A DNA stretch of 64,000 bases from positions 1,178,001 to 1,242,000 of the forward strand of contig JAQOTA010000047.1 in the NCBI GenBank assembly GCA_029532415.1, read 5' to 3'. Numbering within the stretch: position 1 is the first letter of the stretch; every line of letters starts with the position of its first letter. This document shows positions 13,084 through 25,276 of the stretch, piece by piece. The notes beneath the pieces were generated by a model. The model saw only the letters and a list, made by a program, of their open reading frames with translations. It was not told where the DNA came from and ran no database searches. The translations under genes and the position numbers were made by a program. This DNA comes from Marasmius tenuissimus (Eukaryota > Basidiomycota > Agaricomycetes > Agaricales > Marasmiaceae).

Positions 13084-16000
13084 ACCCTATGAATCTTAAC
13101 ATCCCCGACGTCGGACGACCATTATAATCCCACAATCCCGACCCGATTTCCAAACACACTGCATCCCCGACTCCCCGTCGCGTACAACTCCCCCCTGTAT
13201 AGCCCCCAGAGTCTACAATAAAGGGAATTGATCGAAAGTGATTGAAGTGATGTGAAGTGATGTGAACTGCCTTTGACTCTGAGAATTGATGTTGAGTTGG
13301 GAGCCTCCGATACTGACAATTGCAAGGCGGAATGTGATCATGAATTGGCGCTCGGAGTTGAAAGTCCCAGTGATGGACTGCTGCTGCCGATGTTACGCGT
13401 ACAAATGGCGGAGGCTGAGTTGGCGAGAAGGAAGGTAACAGGCTACATACAACTACACCATTGTCGGTAAAGAAAGAGGGTAACAGCGGCCTTACTACTT
13501 TGACACTTGAGCCACCATTCTCTGAGATTTTCCCGATTCCCGGTGCACCCCAGTTTTTTTCTCACTGCGAATTCCACCCCCCCAATCCGATTCGGGTTCC
13601 TTTCAAGGCTTAGGATTGAGAGTATTTGTATAAATACGGTACTGTACTATCTAAGTCCTCTAAGCGGTCGGTCCCTATATGGGTGCAATGCGATATACAC
13701 CACTAAGCGAACCTCAGCAAGGTGACCTGACCGGGATTTCCGAACCTTCGGCCAGAATAATAGCCTGAGTCCTTAGCTTGCCGTTCAAATCAACAATCAA
13801 GTGTCAAGTAAGGAGGCTCGAGATTCGGAAGAGCACTGGTACTCGAGAGCTTCCATTCACGACGATGATCAAGTGTGCCAACTCGGTTTCGGGAAACGTC
13901 CTCGGGTTACTTACTTATTCCAGTCGAAGGATGGAGGGAACGACGAAGTTTGGAATGGTTAGCTCACAGTTGCCGTTCTTATGCATGCAAGTACTAGTAT
14001 AGGAAGTCAATTGATTACTGGAAACTGGACCCATATCCATATCCGCCGTTCAATAGAGGTGAGTGAAGGTTTAGTGTTCGCTTCTTTCAAGTTCCAAGTT
14101 GAGGCTTCCAAGTACCGGTACCGCGTTCCCTGACCCGACGATGGTTTCAACGTAACCAGCCAGTTGAAAGCGAAGTGATGAGTTCTTGAGGTACCTCCAT
14201 ATCGGACGAAACTTTACTTTACTTTGTACATATACAGTCGAATTTTTGGCGTGGCAAGGTATCGACACGAACTCAGGTTTAACACCGCCTATGCATGTAC
14301 AATGTACATATCGACAGGCTCAGGCTCCTTTGCTACATACTCACCCTTACTTTGCGGATGGCAATGTAAGTAATTGAGTAGGAGTAGATTGCTCAATTCA
14401 AAGCTTGCCGGCGGGATTGGGATTGATAAGGAATAGTGAACCATATGTGTTGTAGAATTGAGGGTACGTAGGCCCAGACGTAGTCCTTGTTGGTTTTTTT
14501 CCCAATTCTTTGACCTCCCTTCTCTTACTTACTCCGAGTATGAATAAAAAATCTGATTACGAGGTCGCCGCAACACTTGAATATTTGGATGATGACAGTC
14601 GTGATCAAGACCGTCTCGACTCTCAGGGATAGAGGTCTTTGTGTTAACTCCAGTCAGTGTGCAGGGTCTCAATTTTCGAACGGCAGGAGGCACACACTGT
14701 GACCTCAAAGAGAACTCCGTCTGGAACGAAGGGGTTCCGGATCCCTGTAAGTATACTTGAGTAACCCGCCAAAGCACTACGTAGCTCAACGTTAACTCCT
14801 CCCCATGCAGCGTGATGGACGCGTTAAGAGAGACCGCGATTCGATATTACAACGGTAAACCTAATCGCATGGTACGGTGTGCAACTCCGACGTGGAACTA
14901 TCGCTAAGGTCACTTCGATAGATCCTCGGAAAGACGGGGAGGAGACGAGCAGAAAAGAAAAGAAATAACAACATGAGAGCAAGGCATGTGCACTGGCATT
15001 TTTTTATTGATTCGTAACCACCGGCAACCCTACGCTCCGAGTGCCAACGAGGATCTTCCAGAGGCCCAGTTTAGCAAGAGACCATACCGATACCGTGATA
15101 TGAGGCCAAGTATACTCCGTAGTCCGTAGTTGAGTTGTCAGCAGATCGCGGACTATGGCTAGTGCGTAGTTCCGGGCAAGGTACACGGCTCGAAAGGGGA
15201 AGGTTCAGAATCTCCAAGGGTTCAGACTGATTCATTCGATATAGGGTAAACTCATAAGTCTGAGCATCGTACCTAGTCTAGGCGTCCCGCTGGACGGAGG
15301 GGGGGAGATGAAGGATGATCAAAGGTCCAAAGAGAAGCTGGCTGCGGGCCGCGGCGATTTTTGGGCGCTCATGGGCGCTTCTACGCAAGATCCCGGCGAC
15401 TTAACAGCTTAATGACATCATGATAACCCCTTTTCGGTAACTTTCGTGGTAATATTCTTTTGCCGGCGTTCTGCAGCGTTCTGCCCACCGTCGATGGATA
15501 ATCTGGATCATGGATGGATCCCTCCCTGACCCTGTTTCCTGATTCTCCCTTTCCGTAGGTCTTTCGGGTCTTGGATATGTCACTGGCCTTCCAGATGGAC
15601 ACATGGGCGCACGGGTGACGGAATTCGTAAAGCACTGTCATCGCCGATTTTTCCAGTGGCACCATGGCGGGTTGCCCTCAATGGATTTTCATATCTGATA
15701 ATGCAATAGCACTGGTTGGGTTAAGTGCTCCCGTTCTACTCATACTTGACAACGCCGCGTCTCCGGTTTCTGGCCCATAAGGGCCGCATGTCATCCCTTT
15801 GGTTTGGAGCTTGCCCGGGGCTCTCAAGTTTCATAGGCAAATTCTCGGTTCGAAACTTACCTCTGATGTCGCCGATTGGCAGGAACAACCCTTGCTCGAT
15901 GATACACCGCGAAAAAGCCAAGCCGCGATTTCTGCAAAGAGTCCTATATGTCACACAGTTCGGGCGAACATAGATACGTACTTCGGAGTCTCGGAGTCCC

Positions 16001-18744
16001 TCAGCCACTTCCCTATCTATCTCATGCCCCCGTCTTCCGCACACCTTTTAGGCACTCGATGTGATCCGCTCGACTCCACGCCCTAACTCTGTCGCAGTTG
16101 GGGTTCTGGGAGGTCGCGAGACACGACGATCAGGCGGTCATGAGTTGGTGTAAAAGGGTATTGCCCAATTAGACTACCCGCTCGTCTTCATCATGCCGAG
16201 CCATGGCGATCTCAAGGCTCACTTTCTAATGGAGACGTACTAGCTTGGGCGTAATTCGTGTGGTACATGTGCTCGACCGCTTCCACTTCAGTCTTTTGGA
16301 CAAGGGAAGCGTAAAAGTATCCCACCCTTGGACCTTTTGTACTCATCAATCTTTATTAGTAGCCTTGTGCACGTAAAACCCGCCAAAACCTCTGACATCC
16401 AAACTGGACAGCGCCACACTTGTATATCTTCACCCGGATCTGGTGTCGGATCTGCTCTTTTCCTTCCTCTCAAGGATCTGCTGAGGTTCCGAGTCCCGAA
16501 GTTCCGGGAGACAAGCGGCTCGCTAATTCAACACTGAAGTATTGTCTGGATAACTTGGCCGCATTATGTCGCAGATGGAGGACGAGTTCAACCGTTGACA
16601 ATGAAGGGAAGCACATATTTTCCTTGTAACTCCAAACCGCAGCCGCCATCGGGGCCATGTTGTCTTGAACTTCCCTGTACTTGCCGACAACAGCAACCTG
16701 ACAAGGTGTTGTTCTGACAAACAAACGCGTCGACTGCCCCTTACCCATTCAGTGCACTGCTCGTTTTACGCGGGCCTCCATAAATCCGATTCCCCTGCGA
16801 TTTCTCGTAGTCAAGACCCCGATGCGTGTTTAACGTTCTTGTGTGTTAAAGACCTTGAATATCGCAAAGTCGTCTCAGTCCCGTTCCACCGGAAGGGCGA
16901 CGAATGCAAATAGGTGGCGGTATCACTTGCTACTTTGAATGAGAGGGGTCCGGACTCTCATGGGAGACTTCCCTGATGTTGGAACAAGTATTGTTCCCTC
17001 CGCCGTTGGAAAAGAAAAGAAAAAAGACATTTTCAAGGGTGTTGTTGGTTGCGCCATTGCCATGTGCCACGGTCTACAGATCTCTTGTCGCTGGCTTCGG
17101 AGGCGGGGCGAGGCGCATCGGACGATTGAGTGTCAATCGGTAAATGACGAGGTACAGAGGTGAAGCGCTGGAGACATGCTATGTCTGACTTAGCAGGGAC
17201 AAAAACAAATCACTTGGGCATCCCAAATCGGGAGTTAGCATGCTTATGACATAGCAGAGGGATAACCCTATGTTATGTATTTTCCGGGTTATGTCTGTTT
17301 TCAGTAATGATATGTGTTGTCACATTTTCAGGTCTGCAAGTCACACAGGTATTTAGGCACCAGGCGTTCATAAGAAGCTAATCTGTTCTTGAACACGAAC
17401 ACTCACCATCTCCATGTTGAAACGAAATCAGTGGACTGTGTGCTACGAAAGGGTGGAAAAATCAATGGGACTACCGGTAACGTTAACGGGTACACAGGCT
17501 TGGTTTTGCACCCTCCTCCTGGCTCATCAGTTGTCCGAGGGCGAGAGCAACGACAGATCGGTTGAACGAGTAGCGGAAGCGAGCGGTCCATCTATGATGA
17601 GAGGTGTTACACCGGTCGAGGGGTGGAGTTGTGAGAAGGATATCACCACCCGGTTTCAGCTAGAGTATCGAACATCGAACGAACAACTTTCTTTCGGTTC
17701 CAGATGTCCACGATGGCCAAAAGTATGTTGGCGGCAGCGAGTGTGATTCTTCTGTAAAGAAGGCAATATGTATGGAACGGGGGGACAACAGACGTCGGGT
17801 GGGTAGCATTTCTATGAGATATTCTAGCCTTTCAGGTCGCGATGGGACTGCAGAACCATGATCGATTAAAGCCACTTGGAGTAAGAGATTGTAGGTAACT
17901 GAGTAGTTGCTGTAACACACCCTCTTGACGTGTCCCGGCTGCTGACGATTTCCTCAGCCTTGCGAGATTGCGTGCAAGTATTGATTCGGTCCGTGCGCAA
18001 CAGCCTGCCTGAGGTGGCGATAGCTGTCTGATGAACTGGATTAGGCCAGGTCCTTATCCGTCAATTCGGGGTTAGGAGATGACGATGAGAACTCGAGTGC
18101 TTCCAACTTCGCGCGGCGGATATGACTTTCTGTAAAGGCCTGAGAGTCCGTACTTTCTTAGCTTGGTGAGGTCCCTGAACGGTATGACACGCGCCCCCCA
18201 CCTGAGTGAAGAGATAACCAGATGCAACAGCCGTAACTAATGGAACACTGTGTTATTGCATCGAGTTTAGAACACATGTGTTTAATGACAACTTACTAAC
18301 ACCGCAGGCAATGGTTGGGTACCGCTTGAGTCCCATGAACCTGTTCCCAATATGGGCTGTACGCGGTGAAAGAGGGAAACGTCAGGTCGGTATAATTCGG
18401 GTAGAGAGAAATAATTGCCTGATGCAAGTGCTGATGTGAGTCCCGCGAAAAGACCTTCCTTTCTTCCTTCCTAGGTGATTCCAGTATATCTCCGTAGATT
18501 AAAGACTTCAGCTACCAGCCACATACAGTTGTTGCGCGAATAATCGCGTCGGGAGCCAAAGTAATAGAATCCAGCTCTGCGGCGCTGGGTGTCGACATGG
18601 TTGTTGGTGAAGAAGTCACAAAGTCACAGAAGTGTGACTCAATGTGACGACGCGCTGCGAGCGCCGAGCGCGTGCCTCGTGTCACAAGTCACCTTTCACT
18701 TGGACCACCACGCTTTCCATTCCCAGCTGTTATTCTCTCCCGCA
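13084..18744. other. Gene-poor interval
   Basis: About 5.6 kb with no open frame or exon chain that I can tie to a protein family. Small ORFs at 14.5, 15.4-16.1, 16.5-16.9 and 17.4-17.9 kb overlap others on the opposite strand and lack convincing splice partners. No intact transposase or terminal repeats were seen. Confidence 0.4.
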
Positions 18745-21700
18745 ATGTCAGGATCAACTCGTAAGAAAAAGAGTAATTCAGGTCTTCAGGACGTATTCGA
18801 ATCTATTAAAGGCGCGAAATAAGTTTGTATCTGAGCCAAACGATATACCAACTGAATTCCTGTCGATTCTCAACAGATCTTCTTACCACGACCAAGGCGC
18901 AGCTAGATGACGCCAATGCCAGCACAAGGCCCACGTTAATACAAAATCTACACCGCGTCGCCGTTCTAGCGGAGTCATTCACGGAACAGCGTTCGAAATC
19001 GGGGAAGGAGTGGATAGAGTTGACCGATACGTTGGACCGGGAAGGTACGTTTCTGTTCAGCAATCTGATCTGGGAACCGCATTTTTACTTACATGTCCTT
19101 TTTACATGGCGCCACAGGTGTCATTCTTTGGAACATATCCGGTCTTGTCCACAAATATCCGGAAGACGATGGCCGGGCTCTTGTCGCAGCACGTAAGCGC
19201 TCTCAGAAAGGTACATACTTGGGTGCATGCTAATCGATGAGCTTGGTGGGCAAATCTTAGTTAGGTTGGCGGGACTTCGCTTAGTAGAAGCAGGGTTGGA
19301 AGTAAATCCGGGGGTCGAAAGTGCGCGTCTTTCGCTTTGCTTCCTATGAATGAAACAATGACCCTTTTGTACATTCTAGCTCTCCTTCATGTGCTGCAAA
19401 TAGCGAGTAAAACTGGGTCCACGCTTTCCGGTAGGCTCCTCATTTCAACCATTGCGTCCGTCGTATCGTGAATGATAACTCCATTGAACGGACGCCAGAC
19501 ATCGGAAAGAACGAAATGGCTAGTTCCGTTCTCTCAAGCGCCGCCAAGGTGGAATCTTCCTATCCCTTTCCTCCTTTCATTGGCTGAACGCGTCTCTACA
19601 TCAGTTTGAGGAGATGCTCAGAGTTACCAGCGATTCGGACGGCTCTCATAGGCAGACCAAAGCATGTGCCACAATTGTCTACTTTTCAAGTAGAATGGAA
19701 GCAGTACGTTCTCTTCTACTCCAGTTTGGTCCGGTGCTTTTTCTTAGCTGTGCGACTACCTCGCTCTCGCTAGGCTTGGAGAGAGGGTAATTATACCGTG
19801 GCTGAATTCATGTCAAGAAAGATAATGGGTCAGGCCATCTTTCCTTTCTCGTCGACGAATGAGCGTCGCTCAACTCAAGGCGCCACGTGCAGACGAACAG
19901 CAGCTAGCGCACCTTCCCGTTCACGATGTGAGTATGACGCTGACTCGACTACTTGGGCCGAGAAATGACCGTAATCCCGCAGCGGCTGTCTTTGGCAGCG
20001 AAGTTTCACGCGATTGGCAAATCCGTCTTGAAAGAGCACACAACCGCCCCTCGTAATAACGCCTGCGACTCGGTTATGTGGCTTCAGAAGGCCTTTGGCA
20101 TCTTAGACCAACTAGACGACTCCACAATAGCCACCGCGTCCCAGCAAAAAGTAAGGAACGTCTAAACTACTGCGAGCCTAGGCGACTCACGGTCCTGTCA
20201 CAGATATTAATTCTGCGAACGCTCGGTCTGAATCCCGCAGCGCCGTGCCTGAGGTGTCAATCTAACAACGAACTTTTCCTTTCTGTGCAGCCCGAGCATA
20301 TTTCCTGTCCGAATCATATGACCGAGCAGAAACGACCTTGCAAGAGCTGCTTCCCTCAATAGATTCCTCTAACGAGCATGTACGTTCTCACGTTGACTGG
20401 TTGATTTATTCTCATAGAGGATCACAGGAATGTCCCGAGTATCAGGAACTTCGGTGGCTCAGATTAGCTGTTCTCAAGAGACGAAAGGCAGCAGATCCAG
20501 CTATTCTAGATGGTCAGTCATCAAGGCCACCGGTAGTGAGGTTAGATTCAGTGGAGCGATTACTTTACTCTCCAACAGCCTTCAAGTCAATAATCGATCA
20601 TATGGTTTTCACGGAAATGACGGTGACTGAGTAAACCATTCCTGGGCATCAGTTGTTCGCTTCTTGATTCTCTTGCGAAACAGCATCCTACAAGATCTCC
20701 GGACACTGGCTCAACGACAGTAAGTCTCGTACTTTACTTCGGGTTGAATCTTGTATTCACCTCCTTCCCATCTTATTATGTAGCACCCTTGTAACGGCTG
20801 TCAATCAATATCTCTTACGCCGGGCTTTCGAATCGACCGCAGAGTTCGTGCATCGGATACTGTTGTCTTTGATAATTCATAGCTCCAAGGACGATAGCCA
20901 GTCTAGGGCCGTCGAAACCATCGACGCCGCCTTCACGTGTACGCCCTTAGTCGTTATTCGCGTGTGTACGGGCTAACTAGGTGTCTGTTTTCAGCCGTGT
21001 TGGAGGCTGAGTTTCGCCTGGATTGTGTCCCTGCAACGGCATGTATATCGGTATGCTGTTCAATTTCGTGATGTGATAGAACGGAATAACTCATTTTGGT
21101 CACACTAGCTTTTATGGCAGTATGGGGATCGCCATTACGGTGCCAAACGGTGGCCGGAAGCCACTCAATGGTTTCTCGCCGGTACCCATCGGCTACTGAA
21201 GGAAGTATGTCCGACGAGTGCTTCCAAGTGCCACCGAAAAGCTGCGCTGTGTCACATAGAGCAGAAGGAATATGCAAAAGCCTCTGCGGTGATCCGCTGT
21301 TGTTCCACCAATGAGGCTGCGACTCACTACGTGCTGTTTCTCACCTCTGTTCATCAGGGTCAGTTTCGTAAAACCATCTCTGCGGTCAGTCAAGCTAAAC
21401 CGTTTCTAATAGGCTTGGAAGACGAAGGTCGGCATTCTCTTGTGCTCACTAGTGGCAACCGCCGATCCGTCTACTACAGCAATTAGGGCCCTTCATGGTA
21501 TGGTGGAGGCTCCGGACTTTGACCGGAAAATGCTACTTCTGGCAACCCAGCTATCTCACGAATTGGAGATGAAATCTGTCCTGCTCAGCGCACTGGAGGC
21601 ACTCTTCAAGACTCTCAAGGCATCCCGCGGCGGCGAGACGGTCGCTGAGGCGATGACCCTCCTTCGATGTATTATACGGCTTGCATTGAAGTTACTCGTG

Positions 21701-23496
21701 GAGCCTACTGTCAACAAGTGAGCGAGCGGTTCTTTTTCCTTGTGCACCCATGTTCTGATATTCGCTGTTTAGGTCGAAACTGATCGATAATGTGGTTAAT
21801 CACTTCCATACAGGTATATCGGTACATCGCTCTGGCCATGGACGCCCATTCATATGTATCAAAAGCCAGGATACTGGTAGAATCCGCCTGCGAACAAAGC
21901 TCAATGGCTTTGATAATCAAGGACGTTTCGTGGTTATGGAGAACGGCTTACAACTGTGCCGTACAAGGATGCTCTGAGTGGGAGGGACATCAAGACCGGA
22001 TATGTGATTTATTTGATGTAGCTCGCGATGTGAGTTTCCTTAACCCTTCTGGCAGTTTCAATCAAGACGTTGATGGGTTTTCCCTCCAGCTCCTTGAAGC
22101 ATGCTGTCAAGGAGATCCGGTCGACCTTGACGCTGATCTCTATAGCCACCTCGTATATGCATCTTTTTCCGGAGTCTCCGGCCGAGGTAAGGTCCCATCC
22201 ATCACGTTCGGTGTATGTGATTCTGATTTCATGACAGTCTTTGCAACGCGTGAACAGATGTCGACAGAGGGGGCTACGGTTGTAAGTTTCCCGGGACTGT
22301 CTTCGCAGGCCGTAGCTGACCGGTCCTTCTTTACTATAGGCGGTCCGTATCCGCGAGATTGCCGCGGAACTTCGGCGCAGTAGAACGCGGGTTTCCGAGA
22401 TTCTTGAGGCTGACCGAATCACTGATGAAAGTGACGCACTCCGGGCACAGTACATTCTGTATTGTCTACAGATATTTGAGGCAGAGATGCGTGTGCATCT
22501 GAAGGAGTGGGACGAGGTTCTCAAGATCGTTGGGGTGGATTTTCCCGTTCTGGCTGTCGTGGCATGCTCTACTTGGTCTGACTTAGGCCCTTTTAGACCG
22601 TCGTGAAATCTGGCCCCTTGGCAGTTGGGACATACGAAGCAATTGCGGACCTGTTGGTGAGTTGTTTCGATACTTTGATTTGTCACTTCGTGTTAACCAG
22701 GAACCTGCTAGTGGGTGGCGAACGACTGCCCTGTTAATGGTAAGGACGCTCCATCGATGTGTGAAGATGGGGTATAACCACTCGATTCCTCACGCTGTAG
22801 TGCTATACGCGGGACTTGAAGTTTGTGATGCCTCATCCTTTTAACCTGCTATTCATTCATGATGTTTTCTTATCAGGCCATTCTCCATGCTAGCTTAGAC
22901 AATAACTCCCTTTCAGTCGAGAAGTTCTCCCGTTGGTTGCGTGCTTTATGTACAATCATACTAGCTCGGAATGCCTCCGCGGACAGGCTGAAAGCTATAG
23001 GTTATGTGGAACAGGCGACAGGCGTGATGGAGGAGCACAACGAGGGTGACGAGGTGAGTGGCTCCATTCATTCTACGTTTCAGGTTCCTAAGACTGATCT
23101 GGGCATCCTGCTTGCTGTATTGCTTTGCTTTCCCTTCCAGGCCTACCCTATGGATGAACGTTTATGGTTACTGGGTACCACGTATAACACAGGCCTGGAG
23201 TGTTTAGAGTTTGTGTCCCTGTTGCCGATTTGTTTGGCTCTCTGTACTGCTCGTCTGACATCAAGGTCCTGTTTTAGAGCGTCGCTTCTGGATGAGGCGA
23301 AAAGATGGTTCGAATCGTCAACTGTGATATGCAAGTTCGTTCCTGGGGGCGTAGAGCGCGCTGAAAAGGTACTTATCCGAGAAATTGATTTCCATTCCCG
23401 TCATGGCTCCCGTTGATCCCTGGTTCCCAGATTTCGGAGGCATATACACGATTGCTCGCTCGCTATACCCAAGAGCTAGGACCAGCATCAAGATAG
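18745..23496 (+). CDS. SPO22/ZIP4 (TEX11)-like meiotic crossover protein, about 32 exons
   Basis: Meiosis protein of the SPO22/ZIP4 family, a TPR-like scaffold of the ZMM group that promotes crossovers on paired chromosomes. The coding sequence is split into about 32 short exons with 48-65 nt introns. Recognisable blocks in order: DREG-VILWNISGLVHKYPEDDGRALVAALRLAG (the family's start of the SPO22 domain, 19030-19290); KACATIVYFSSRMEA-AWREGNYTVAEFM (19605-19828); FHAIGKSVL...WLQKAFGILDQ (19983-20150); ELRWLRLAVLKRRKA (20428-20512); AFKSIIDHMVFTEM (20579-20630); LLWQYGDRHYGAKRWPEATQWFLAGTHRLL (a TPR-like unit, 21109-21358); and DEAKRWFESSTVICKFVPGG (23278-23368). The last exon (23431..23496) ends in TAG. 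Exon 1 (18745..18811) joins only with a GC donor, and exon 21413..21427 is 15 nt. One junction near 22700-22820 is unresolved. Expression is expected in meiosis. Confidence 0.85.
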
Positions 23497-24006
23497 TAGT
23501 GCTGAATAACGATTGGCTTGCACCCTGCCCCTCGTCCTGCCCGTCGGACCCCATGAATCTATGGAAGTTGACATTCTCTGATTTCTTCCCGTCTGTTACC
23601 GTTTCTCCCCTCAAGACCTGGAACCTCTACTCGTTATCTTGTCGTTATTGCTTCTCGCTGTTGTCTGTACCCTGCTGTCCCGTCTTCGACGAATATCTGG
23701 GGGGTTGTATGTACGTTATACCGTGGCATCCGCTGTATCATTTCTCGCCTGTACCCACTCATTTCATCGAATCAAGCATGTTGTCGAATGTCGTGCTACC
23801 ATCGATATCGCTGCTTGACAAGACTTGGACGAAACTGACAGTGACGGATATTATGTAAGCATAGCACGGAAGCGCCGACGGGCGCTTCCCAGGCCTGAAT
23901 CGCGCTCTCCTCATGCCCACCATGTGCGAGCTCCGGCGATCGAGTCATCTCTCGAAACTGGTTAAGTAATGACCCTCAGTCGTTTCAGCAACCTCGACAT
24001 TTACCG
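23497..24006. other. Intergenic region between SPO22-like and adenosine deaminase-like genes
   Basis: About 510 nt between the stop of the SPO22-like gene and the ATG of the next gene, both on the + strand. An open frame crossing it is the intron/UTR read-through of the upstream gene. It presumably contains the SPO22 3' end and the deaminase promoter. No recognisable elements. Confidence 0.4.
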
Positions 24007-25276
24007 ATGGCAGCAGAAATTGCTGGTCAGGCGGCAGCAGCGTTACGATCCCTCACGCCTTCCCAGATCGATTTCATTCAAAATCTCCCGAAAGCCGAAC
24101 TTCATGCTCATTTGAACGGCTCGATTCCGATTCCTACGCTGCTAGAGCTGCTCAACGAGTATGAATCATCTTATGATCCAGTAAACCCTAGATACAAGCT
24201 CTCGCCGACCGAAATACGAGTCCATATCGACCGGCTTCAGAACCTTGACCTGTCGAGCCTGGATGGATTTTTCGGTCCATTTGTGGGCGTGTACGCACTG
24301 ATTTCGACGAGGGCTGCTACTGCAAAGATCACTCGTGCAGTTCTAGCGCAGTTTTTGGATGGAGATTCACCTCAGTGCAGTTATCTTGAACTTCGTACAA
24401 CTCCCAAGGAATCGGGTGAAATGTCTCGTTTGGAATATGTATCTGCGGTCTTGGAAGAGGTTGAGAAGTACCCGAAGGAAAGGGCAGGGTTGATTATGAG
24501 TTTGGATAGACGGATGACTCCGGAGGTGATGAGAGAGGTCGTCGAACTGGCGAAGAAGTTGAAGGGCAAGGGCCGAAGAGTTGTGGGCATCGATTTGTGC
24601 GGCGATCCATCGGTAAGTTCTGCCTGGCTTGTGGCCTGCAGTGCCGTTGATCTGCTTCACTTTACTCAGGCGGGTGATATGGATACCTTGGAATCCTCGA
24701 TATCCCTAGCCAAGGATGCAGGACTGGGTGTCACTTTGCATATTGCTGAGGTATGGAAATGCCTTTTTCGTGAGCTCGAGCCTCACACCTGCTTAGACGA
24801 AGGACAACCCTGGGGAGGAGTCTCTCAAGCTACTGTCTTATGGACCGAACCGACTAGGCCATGCAACGTTCCTCAACGAAGAGGCCTTAGCAATCGTCCT
24901 GAAGGAGAAGATCTGCGTTGAGCTGTGCCTCAGCTCCAACCTCCTGTACGTTTGAGCCTTGCATTTGTCGGTTGCCGCATACGAAGTATCTTCCTTCTAG
25001 ATGCAAGACTGTTTCTAGTTTGGATGCTCATCACATCCGTTTTTATCTTGAGCATAATCATCCTATTGCCATCTGCGTAAGTCGGTCCCGCTTCTTTGCC
25101 CGAGAGTCTTAGACTAAGTATTCTTCAAGACCGACGACGTTCTTCCGTTCCGAAACTCGCTTCAAGCCGAGTATGCACTTCTCATGGCTCAACCACCATT
25201 AGGTCTCGGGCTTTCGGAAAACGAGGTTGCGCGAATCGCTCAGATGAGTATGGACTCTACCTTCTCAAGGACGTGA
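24007..25276 (+). CDS. Adenosine deaminase-like metal-dependent hydrolase (ADAL type)
   Basis: Proposed model: join(24007..24612, 24670..24750, 24797..24945, 25001..25076, 25130..25276), 352 residues, the normal size for ADA-like proteins. Members of this group deaminate adenosine or, in the ADAL branch, N6-methyl-AMP, giving the inosine product and releasing the amino group. Visible active-site motifs in order: AELHAHLNG (zinc-binding His-x-His, residues about 29-37), LELRTTPK, GIDLCGDP, LHIAE, NRLGHAT, ELCLSSNLL and TDDV (zinc-ligand Asp-Asp). The first intron is 57 nt and in frame. The protein has no signal peptide, so it should be cytosolic. TDD rather than SDDP resembles the ADAL branch more than classical ADA. 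Substrate choice is inferred. Confidence 0.92.

Noticed and set aside
12308..13127. Overlapping plus-strand open frames after the cyclin stop
   Set aside because: Low-complexity Ser/His/Phe/Thr-rich translations of a pyrimidine-rich 3' flank.
17200..17300. Palindrome-like TATGACATAG / GGGATAACCC patch
   Set aside because: Imperfect and isolated; no paired copy or mobile-element context.
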